NCBI RefSeq assembly: GCF_029026145.1
Contig: NZ_CP119078.1
Coordinates: forward strand, 2,847,001-2,911,000
DNA from: Legionella cardiaca
GTDB lineage: Bacteria > Pseudomonadota > Gammaproteobacteria > Legionellales > Legionellaceae
Direction: 5' to 3'
DNA: 64,000 nt
Part shown: positions 58,133 through 64,000 of the stretch, piece by piece
Layout of the letters: every line of letters begins with the position of its first letter
Position numbering within the stretch: the first letter of the stretch is position 1
Made by a program: the position numbers and the translations under genes
The notes under the pieces: generated by a model
Told to the model about the DNA's origin: nothing
Databases searched by the model: none
Seen by the model: the letters and a program-made list of their open reading frames with translations, nothing else

Positions 58133-58510
58133 ATGACTGATTTGAAATTTACCAAAACTCATGAATGGCTCCGCGCAGATAACGATGATTTTACAGTGGG
58201 TATTACAGAGCATGCGCAAGAATTGTTAGGTGACATGGTGTTTGTTGAACTACCTGAAGAAGGTGATGAATTTAATGCTGGTGATGAAATTGGCGTCGTT
58301 GAATCAGTGAAGGCAGCTTCTGATTTTTATGCTCCGATTAGTGGTGTTATTGTCGCCGTTAACCAAGAGGTAAGTGACAATCCAGCCTTGGTTAACAAAG
58401 ATCCTTACGGCGCTGGTTGGCTAGTAAAAATGAGAGCGCTTAATAAAACCGAGGTCGATAGTTTGTTAAATGCTGAACAATATCAAAACGAAATTAACGA
58501 GGGTCATTAA
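58133..58510 (+). CDS. gcvH: Glycine cleavage system H protein
   Basis: The 125-residue lipoyl carrier shuttles the aminomethyl intermediate between P, T and L proteins. The lipoylated lysine is K60 in [10 protein letters not shown]. The start [10 protein letters not shown] and the ending region are typical, as is length. AGAGAG precedes the ATG, and gcvPA follows two bases after the stop. Confidence 0.97.
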   Translation: MTDLKFTKTHEWLRADNDDFTVGITEHAQELLGDMVFVELPEEGDEFNAGDEIGVVESVKAASDFYAPISGVIVAVNQEVSDNPALVNKDPYGAGWLVKMRALNKTEVDSLLNAEQYQNEINEGH

Positions 58511-58512
58511 CA

Positions 58513-59883
58513 ATGCCTTATATTCCACATACTCAGGAAGATGTCGAGGCGATGTTGGCAAGCATCGGCATTAAAAAGACGCAAGAGTTATTTGATGAAA
58601 TACCCGCAGCCCTACTTTACGGTGAGTTGAAAAATATTCCCGAGGGTCTTTCCGAAATGGCCATGCTAAAAGAAGCACAACATTTAGCGAATAAGAACCA
58701 TAATGGCCTATGTTTTATGGGAGCAGGCAGCTATGAACATCATATTCCTGCAGCTGTGTGGGATATTACATCACGCGGCGAATTTTTAACTGCTTATACA
58801 CCTTATCAGGCGGAAGCTAGCCAAGGCACACTGCAATTGCTTTATGAATTCCAAACCATGATTGCAGAATTAACCGGGATGGATGTTGCCAATGCATCTA
58901 TGTATGATGGCGCATCGGCACTTGCGGAAGCTATTTTAATGGCGGTTCGCCTCAACAAGCGTAGTAAAAGCAATCGCATTTTAGTTGCCGGGACGATTCA
59001 TCCTCTTTACCGCGAAACCTTGGAAACCATTGTTCGCACTCAGCATATTGAAATCATCACCCTGCCTTTTGATGAGAAGCAAGGCATTACTGCTCTTTCA
59101 GTATTAGATAAATATCGCGGCGAAGATATCACTGCTCTGGTAATAGCTCAGCCCAATTTTTTTGGTTGCCTTGAATTAGTTGATGAGCTTGCCGATTGGG
59201 CCCATGCTAACGGTAGCATCAGCATTGCACAGGTAAATCCTGTTTCGCTAGGTCTTTTGCAACCTCCTGGACAATGGGGACAGCATGGCGTTGATATCGT
59301 TTGTGGCGAAGGACAGCCCTTAGGCTCTCCCATGGCTTCAGGCGGCCCCTATTTTGGTTTTTTCAGCACGCGTATAGAGCATGTTCGACAAATGCCTGGT
59401 CGTTTAATTGGACGCACCGTTGATAAAGATGGGAAAACAGGATTCACTTTAACGTTACAAGCCCGCGAACAGCATATTCGCCGTGGGAAAGCAACTTCAA
59501 ATATCTGTACCAATCAGGGTTTGCTTGTAACAGCAGCCACGATTCATATGAGTTTGCTTGGTGCTGACGGTTTACAACAGGTCGCATCTCAATGTCACAT
59601 TAACACGCAAAATCTGGTGACTGAATTAACAAAAATCGATGGCGTAGATACCGTATTTTCAGCACCTTATTTTCATGAAGCACTACTTAAGTTAAATCGC
59701 CCTGTTGATGAGGTTTTGACTCAATTACGTGCGGCAGGTATTAACGGTGGTTATGCTATCGAATCACATTATCCACAATTGGCAAACACGTTTCTTGTGT
59801 GCGCAACAGAAATGCGCACCCTTGAAGAAATTAACCATTACGCCAATTCACTCAAATCTATTATGACTAAGCGAGGAGATTGA
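58513..59883 (+). CDS. gcvPA: Glycine dehydrogenase (decarboxylating) subunit 1
   Basis: The 456-residue N-terminal-type half of the split P protein begins [18 protein letters not shown] and carries the family blocks [31 protein letters not shown] and [20 protein letters not shown]. It works as an alpha2beta2 enzyme with GcvPB, taking CO2 from glycine with PLP bound in the partner. The split form is unlike the single gcvP of E. coli. The next gene starts within its stop codon region. Confidence 0.95.
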   Translation: MPYIPHTQEDVEAMLASIGIKKTQELFDEIPAALLYGELKNIPEGLSEMAMLKEAQHLANKNHNGLCFMGAGSYEHHIPAAVWDITSRGEFLTAYTPYQAEASQGTLQLLYEFQTMIAELTGMDVANASMYDGASALAEAILMAVRLNKRSKSNRILVAGTIHPLYRETLETIVRTQHIEIITLPFDEKQGITALSVLDKYRGEDITALVIAQPNFFGCLELVDELADWAHANGSISIAQVNPVSLGLLQPPGQWGQHGVDIVCGEGQPLGSPMASGGPYFGFFSTRIEHVRQMPGRLIGRTVDKDGKTGFTLTLQAREQHIRRGKATSNICTNQGLLVTAATIHMSLLGADGLQQVASQCHINTQNLVTELTKIDGVDTVFSAPYFHEALLKLNRPVDEVLTQLRAAGINGGYAIESHYPQLANTFLVCATEMRTLEEINHYANSLKSIMTKRGD

Positions 59884-60191
59884 TGTTTATTGTGCAGTTA
59901 ACGTTTAAAACGCCACTTAGCGAAGTGGATAAATATTTACAAGCACATCGTGAATATCTTGATTATTACTACAAACAAGGGTTACTGCTTGCCTCAGGTC
60001 CAATGAAACCAAGAACCGGCGGTATTATTATTGCGGCGACCAGTGATAGGGAACATTTGGAATCAGTCCTCAAGCAAGATCCCTATTATCTTGCTGAAAT
60101 TGCTGATTACCAGATCATTGAGTTTACCCCCGTAAAGCATTGCAGTGAACTTAAGGATCTAATTCAGAAAACGGAAGGCAAATTATGTTAA
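59883..60191 (+). CDS. YciI-like protein within the gcv operon
   Basis: The 102-residue product starts at ATG 59883, sharing a base with the gcvPA stop, with GAGGAG upstream. It is a ferredoxin-fold YciI/DGPF-type protein: [32 protein letters not shown], and the [19 protein letters not shown] ending. YciI-like proteins are small enzymes or accessory proteins with a conserved His/Asp pair (H and D of HREYLD; DP), mostly of unknown role. Its place between the two P subunits, overlapping the second by seven bases, argues for coupled expression and some link to glycine metabolism, but the link is inference. Confidence 0.88.
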   Translation: MFIVQLTFKTPLSEVDKYLQAHREYLDYYYKQGLLLASGPMKPRTGGIIIAATSDREHLESVLKQDPYYLAEIADYQIIEFTPVKHCSELKDLIQKTEGKLC

Positions 60192-61639
60192 TTTTTAACC
60201 GTTCAAAGCGAACACGAAAAGCCACAGCGCAAATGCCTGGAAAAGTGATGGAGCAATTGGCTATCCCCGCCCATTTTTTACGTAAAACACCACCACGATT
60301 GCCAGCCTGTTCCGAATTACAAGTGGTTCGCCATTTTACTGGATTATCACAACTTAATTTTGCTATCGATACCAACTTTTACCCTCTGGGTTCATGTACT
60401 ATGAAATATAACCCCAGAGGTGTCCATAATGCCGCGTCAAAAGTTGGATTTATAAATCGCCATCCACTGGCACCAGAAAAGGCAAGTCAAGGCTATCTAC
60501 AAATTCTGCATGAGTTGCAAACTTATCTAGCTGAGATTACGGGCATGCCCGGTGTTTCGCTGACGCCCATGGCTGGCTCTCAAGGTGAATTTGCAGGGGT
60601 TGCTATGATTAAGGCTTATCATCAATCCAGAGGCGATACACTCCGTGATGAAATCCTAATCCCGGATGCAGCACACGGGACTAACCCTGCTTCTGCGGTG
60701 ATGTGTGGTTTTAAAGTCATTGAACTCACAACAGCAAGCGATGGTGATATCGATTTAGAAGAACTACGCAGCAAAGTAGGTCCTAAAACAGCAGGCATTA
60801 TGCTAACTAACCCCTCAACACTCGGGTTATTCATGCGTCAAATTAAAGAGGTTGCTGAAATTGTTCATCAGGCAGGCGGACTCCTTTATTATGACGGCGC
60901 CAATTTAAATGCCATTTTAGGTAAAGTTCGACCTGGCGACATGGGTTTTGATGTCATGCATTTAAACTTACACAAAACCTTTGCGACTCCACACGGCGGC
61001 GGCGGCCCAGGAGCAGGTCCAGTTGCTGTGGGCAAACGCCTATTACCTTATTTGCCCTTGCCTGTAGTTGTTAAAGAAGAGAATAATTATCGTTGGGCCA
61101 CACGCACAGACTACCCACAAAGTATTGGACGATTATCCTGTTTTATGGGTAATGCGGGTATTTTACTGCGCGCTTATTTTTATATACGTGTGTTAGGTAA
61201 GGAAGGTTTACTTCGCGTTTCCGAATTTGCAACGTTGAATGCCAATTATTTACTTGCAGAGCTAAAAAATGCTGGCTTCAAACCTGCCTATCCAGAAAGA
61301 CGAGCTACGCATGAGTTTATTCTTACACTAAGCCAGGAGAAAAAACTCTACGGTATTACCGCCATGGATTTAGCCAAACGCTTATTAGATTATGGATTTC
61401 ATGCACCGACGACTTATTTCCCGTTATTAGTTCCAGAATGTTTACTTATTGAACCGACTGAAACAGAGGCTAAAGAGGAACTAGATGGTTTTATTAGTGC
61501 CATGCAAGCCATTCGCCATGAAGCAGAAACAAATCCTAATCTGTTGAAAGAGGCACCTTACAGTTTACCCGTGAAACGCTTAGATGATGTCAAAGCTGCA
61601 AGAGAGTTGGATTTAAATTATTTTAGTCACCACGAATAA
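60185..61639 (+). CDS. gcvPB: Glycine dehydrogenase (decarboxylating) subunit 2
   Basis: The 484-residue C-terminal-type half of the P protein has the PLP-binding lysine in [18 protein letters not shown], preceded by [10 protein letters not shown], and the entry [16 protein letters not shown], which is the family start block. The substrate pocket block [18 protein letters not shown] is intact. It partners GcvPA. It closes the gcv operon; a hairpin follows. Confidence 0.96.
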   Translation: MLIFNRSKRTRKATAQMPGKVMEQLAIPAHFLRKTPPRLPACSELQVVRHFTGLSQLNFAIDTNFYPLGSCTMKYNPRGVHNAASKVGFINRHPLAPEKASQGYLQILHELQTYLAEITGMPGVSLTPMAGSQGEFAGVAMIKAYHQSRGDTLRDEILIPDAAHGTNPASAVMCGFKVIELTTASDGDIDLEELRSKVGPKTAGIMLTNPSTLGLFMRQIKEVAEIVHQAGGLLYYDGANLNAILGKVRPGDMGFDVMHLNLHKTFATPHGGGGPGAGPVAVGKRLLPYLPLPVVVKEENNYRWATRTDYPQSIGRLSCFMGNAGILLRAYFYIRVLGKEGLLRVSEFATLNANYLLAELKNAGFKPAYPERRATHEFILTLSQEKKLYGITAMDLAKRLLDYGFHAPTTYFPLLVPECLLIEPTETEAKEELDGFISAMQAIRHEAETNPNLLKEAPYSLPVKRLDDVKAARELDLNYFSHHE

Positions 61640-61649
61640 CTCTTCCCGT

Positions 61650-61685
61650 CAGGAATAAGAGAGCGATGCTGTTCTTTTATTCCTG
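61650..61685 (+). terminator. Hairpin after the gcv operon
   Basis: A 9-bp stem caggaataa/ttattcctg with an 18-base loop lies 10 bases after the gcvPB stop. The following T content is modest (ctttcttttc). Beyond it, up to 61849, nothing else is seen. Confidence 0.5.
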
Positions 61686-61849
61686 TCATAGCTTTCTTTT
61701 CAAAGCCTAACGATGATTCTCACCCAAAATAAAAAATCAGGTTTAAAAATAATGGGCTAATTGCATTATTCAATAGTCTTTAATTATTCATCATTCCCTA
61801 TCAATAATAAGGCGATAACTAATTGTTTTTAAAAAAAATAGAAAATACT

Positions 61850-61877
61850 TTGCGTCAATGTAAAAATAAGTTATAAC
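61850..61877 (+). promoter_or_regulatory. Probable promoter of the HTH gene at 61960
   Basis: TTGCGT (61850-61855) and TATAAC (61872-61877) with a 16-base spacer precede the regulator gene by 82 bases. A small hairpin (tcagc/gctga, about 61916-61932) lies in the leader. Confidence 0.5.
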
Positions 61878-61959
61878 AGAACTAACCTGTATCAAGGATT
61901 GACGGGTTAGAGGGGTCAGCATGAAAGCTGATAGTGGATTTTTTTTCATGGAGTGAAAA

Positions 61960-62229
61960 GTGAATAGTAAAGTATTTTCACAACGATTTAATCGTGAGTT
62001 ATCTTTGTTAGGTTTTCCAGAAGAATTAGCAGAGAAAACTAAAGCCGTTTCCAAGGTCTTTGGTGTTACGCGACATTTAGCCAATGCTATGATTTTTGGT
62101 CATTTGCTGCCATCGCCAGAGCAGTTGGATAAAATAGCAGAGGTATTAGAAGTTTGTCCTCAGTGGTTGGGTGGGGCAACTGATAGAAAAAAAGCTTATC
62201 CAGGACGAGAAACTATAGAAAGCGTGTAG
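61960..62229 (+). CDS. Small HTH regulator
   Basis: The 89-residue product starts with GTG at 61960 after GAGTGAAAA. It is a lambda-repressor-like HTH: FPEELAEKTKAVSKVFGVTRHLANAMIFGHLLPS, then LDKIAEVLEVCPQWLGG. The VTRHLANAMI segment is the recognition helix region. The ending ATDRKKAYPGRETIESV is polar. It is likely a DNA-binding regulator; the inverted repeat at 62269-62295, directly downstream, is a candidate binding site for it. Confidence 0.75.
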   Translation: MNSKVFSQRFNRELSLLGFPEELAEKTKAVSKVFGVTRHLANAMIFGHLLPSPEQLDKIAEVLEVCPQWLGGATDRKKAYPGRETIESV

Positions 62230-62268
62230 TCTTTTGTAGTAATTAAGCTATAATACTCATGATAGAAT

Positions 62269-62295
62269 ACTCGTGATATTTGAAATATCACGAGT
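62269..62295. promoter_or_regulatory. 12-bp perfect inverted repeat, operator or hairpin
   Basis: actcgtgatatt and aatatcacgagt flank a 3-base loop, between the HTH gene stop (62229) and the DUF155 gene start (62326). A related half (tactcatgatag) lies just before. It could be a regulator site or a terminator; there is no T run. Confidence 0.5.
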
Positions 62296-62325
62296 GGCAA
62301 TAAAAATTATCAAAGGTCATGAATC

Positions 62326-63132
62326 ATGGAATGCTTAAGTTATTGCATTGCCAGCTCAATAGATTTAACACGTCTAGATACACATTTTAAAAATACTTTA
62401 ATTGGCTACAGCTCTGTTCGCTCACGTGACGTATTAAAGCTAAGTCATTGTGACGCAAGTAATACTTTAGTTTTCGTTTTTAAAAACGGAACTGTCGTAT
62501 CCTGGGGAGTGAAGCGACATCAAATTGGTACCTATCTCGATATCATTCGACCTTTTGGTGATAAGCTTGTCACCTTTTTGGTTCGCGATGAGTTTAGTTA
62601 TCAACTTGGAGACAAAACGGCTATTGAACCTCATGATTTTTTTGATGTCGATTGTCTAACCATTGACGCGGATAGCGATGAATTAAAGCTAAGTTTGTCT
62701 TATGGTTTTTCGCAGTCAGCAAAACTACAGTATTTTGAAACAATCATTGAGGCGCTGATTGAAAAATATAATCCAATGATTCAAAGTCTCTCCAGCAAAG
62801 GAGAAATGCCTGTTACTCGTAATCAAATCCGGCAAGTCATTGGCGAAATTTTAGGTGCAAAAAGTGAAATGAACTTAATCAGTAACTTTTTGTATCATCC
62901 CAAATATTTTTGGCAGCACCCAACACTTGAAGAATATTATACGATGATGGAACGTTATTTACATATTCAACGTCGAGTTAACGCCATTAATCATCGTTTA
63001 GACACGCTTAATGAAATCTTTGATATGTTTAATAGTTATCTGGAAACCCGACACTCACATAGCCTGGAAATTATTATTATTGTATTAATCGCCATAGAAA
63101 TTATTATGGCTTTACTCAATATTCATTTTTAG
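62326..63132 (+). CDS. DUF155 (RMND1/Sif2-like) membrane protein
   Basis: The 268-residue product has an N-terminal soluble domain with LVFVFKNGTVVSWGVKRHQI, typical of DUF155, the segment FSQSAKLQYFETIIEALIEKY, and NLISNFLYHPKYFWQHPTLEEYYTMMERYLHIQRRV (in parts), then a single C-terminal helix LEIIIIVLIAIEIIMALLNIHF. This matches the family of yeast Sif2/Rmd1 and mitochondrial RMND1. Function in bacteria is unknown; the C-terminal tail anchor implies membrane attachment. Confidence 0.88.
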   Translation: MECLSYCIASSIDLTRLDTHFKNTLIGYSSVRSRDVLKLSHCDASNTLVFVFKNGTVVSWGVKRHQIGTYLDIIRPFGDKLVTFLVRDEFSYQLGDKTAIEPHDFFDVDCLTIDADSDELKLSLSYGFSQSAKLQYFETIIEALIEKYNPMIQSLSSKGEMPVTRNQIRQVIGEILGAKSEMNLISNFLYHPKYFWQHPTLEEYYTMMERYLHIQRRVNAINHRLDTLNEIFDMFNSYLETRHSHSLEIIIIVLIAIEIIMALLNIHF

Positions 63133-63216
63133 TAAACTTTGTTTAGCTAGGTAGGTATCCCCTAGCTTCCAAAGCTTCGCTACCCGCTAAATAAACTATT
63201 AGCCTCAAAAAAACAC
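63133..63216. other. Intergenic gap with short hairpin
   Basis: A hairpin agctagg/cctagct at 63145-63167 follows the DUF155 gene and may be its terminator. Nothing else is seen up to the inverted repeat at 63217. Confidence 0.4.
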
Positions 63217-63343
63217 CGTCATTCTGAGCGTAGCGAGGAATATCCTGCGTTTACCAATGATCTTTGTTAATGTCTTGATTAAATCCCATGGAGTTTGGCA
63301 TTGTGCCAGTTGTAGAAGATTCCTCGCTACGCTCAGAATGACG
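63217..63343. repeat. MITE/REP-like inverted repeat
   Basis: Two perfect 25-bp arms face each other: left 63217-63241 (cgtcattctgagcgtagcg...) and right 63319-63343, separated by 77 bases. The flanks also pair with one mismatch (aaaaaca(c/t)). The core cattctgagcgtagcgagga is a widely seen bacterial intergenic repeat. No protein is encoded. It lies between two unrelated genes. Confidence 0.85.
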
Positions 63344-63496
63344 ATGTTTTTCGAATAAGTTATTTCTCAGAATAGCAGTTTATTTTTTCTCAATGAATAC
63401 TGTATTTTTTAATGGAATATCCCCTTACCAAAACGCTTCTATTTGCAAGTGGCCTTTAACTTTTGTAGTATCAACTTTTACCCGTGAACAACGCCT

Positions 63497-64000
63497 ATGA
63501 ACCGCTTACATGCCCGTTTTTTAAGTCAATCTTCTTTAAAAACGGAGATTTTGGCCGGTATAACTACTTTTTTAACAATGGCTTATATTGCCTTTGTTAA
63601 TCCTAGTATCTTACATGATGCAGGAATGGAACCTGGTGCAGTATTTACTGCCACCTGCCTAGTAACTGCTTTTGCTTGCGCATTTACAGGCGTTTTCGCG
63701 AATACCCCCATTGGTGTAGCGCCTGGGATGGCACTAAATATTTATTTTACCTATGGTGTAGTGCAAGGGATGGGCATTGATTGGCAACATGCCTTGGCAA
63801 TGGTTTTTATTTCGGGCATTCTTTTTTTATTACTCAGTGTTACGCGTTTAAGACGATTACTAATTGAGTCCATGCCACACAACTTGCAAATCGGTATTCT
63901 TATTGGGATTAGTTTATTGATTGCGTTAATTGCCTTACGAACTAATCAACTTATTGTGAGTAATCCACACACCCTAATGAGCCTTGGCAATTTAACTTCA
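63497..64000 (+). CDS. AzgA-type guanine/hypoxanthine permease, 5' part
   Basis: The frame starts at ATG 63497 and stays open through the right edge, giving the first 168 residues. It begins MNRLHARFLSQSSLKTEI, followed by LAGITTFLTMAYIAFVNP, the AzgA family start, then NTPIGVAPGMALNIYFTYGVV and the helices of the NCS2-related purine permease group. Substrates of the family are adenine, guanine or hypoxanthine. The C-terminal two thirds lie outside. Confidence 0.88.
   Translation, partial: MNRLHARFLSQSSLKTEILAGITTFLTMAYIAFVNPSILHDAGMEPGAVFTATCLVTAFACAFTGVFANTPIGVAPGMALNIYFTYGVVQGMGIDWQHALAMVFISGILFLLLSVTRLRRLLIESMPHNLQIGILIGISLLIALIALRTNQLIVSNPHTLMSLGNLTS

Noticed and set aside
1..64000. CRISPR array or prophage
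   Set aside because: No regularly spaced short repeats and no phage structural or integrase genes were seen; the only tandem array is coding (the adhesin).

Overview
The window comes from a gammaproteobacterium of the order Legionellales, most likely a Legionella species. The reasons are the AT-rich base composition, an IcmL/DotI-family protein, a ProQ/FinO protein resembling the competence repressor RocC beside pyk, several large 'orphan' proteins with the look of Dot/Icm effectors (one with a CX5R lipid-phosphatase motif), and a conserved tkt-gap-pgk-pyk block. The species cannot be fixed from the sequence alone.

Layout. 1-4563 is the 3' part of a giant type I-secreted adhesin/RTX-like gene with almost identical 384-bp Calx-beta repeats. 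4577-7640 is an accessory stretch: a decayed LOG-family gene, small unknown proteins, a protein with a C-terminal J domain, and two tandem tiny genes (both under 60 codons) that encode peptides with double-glycine-type leaders. 7843-15245 is a complete type IC restriction-modification locus (HTH regulator, hsdM, hsdS, prrC, hsdR) that includes the PrrC tRNA anticodon nuclease; it lies just beyond the 3' end of the tmRNA gene (15538-15926), a classic integration site. 15990-20213 holds a secreted chorismate-lyase-like protein, oligopeptidase A and a membrane protein. 20414-26037 is the central-carbon block tkt-gap-pgk-pyk, followed by the RocC-like RNA chaperone, a Pmp3-type membrane peptide and dapB. 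28012-33517 carries two candidate effectors around a TauE/SafE transporter. 33659-38187 has a dodecin-like small gene and mmsA-mmsB-acs (valine/propionate and acetate activation). 38252-42884 holds engB, cytochrome c4, dsbA, an outer-membrane barrel and a GH17 glucanase-like secreted protein.

42943-45997 is a two-gene ABC importer with a fused double permease. 46334-46437 looks like a small RNA with three stem-loops, a C-rich anti-Shine-Dalgarno loop and a strong terminator; it may be RocR or an analogue and so may pair functionally with the RocC-like protein. Next come an IcmL-like protein, DUF3592, a DUF523/DUF1722 protein beside a wrecked photolyase gene, a candidate effector, a diguanylate cyclase, small secreted proteins (Cys-rich, avidin-like, SnoaL-like), TMEM43 and a LysR regulator. 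56996-61639 is the glycine-cleavage operon gcvT-gcvH-gcvPA-yciI-like-gcvPB. The end has an HTH regulator, a DUF155/RMND1 protein, a MITE-like inverted repeat and the start of an AzgA-type purine permease.

The observations most worth following are the paired GG-leader peptides, the PrrC-armed type IC system, the RocR-like small RNA, the CX5R phosphatase candidate effector, the avidin-like and GH17 proteins, and the two pseudogenes that six-frame ORF calling misses.
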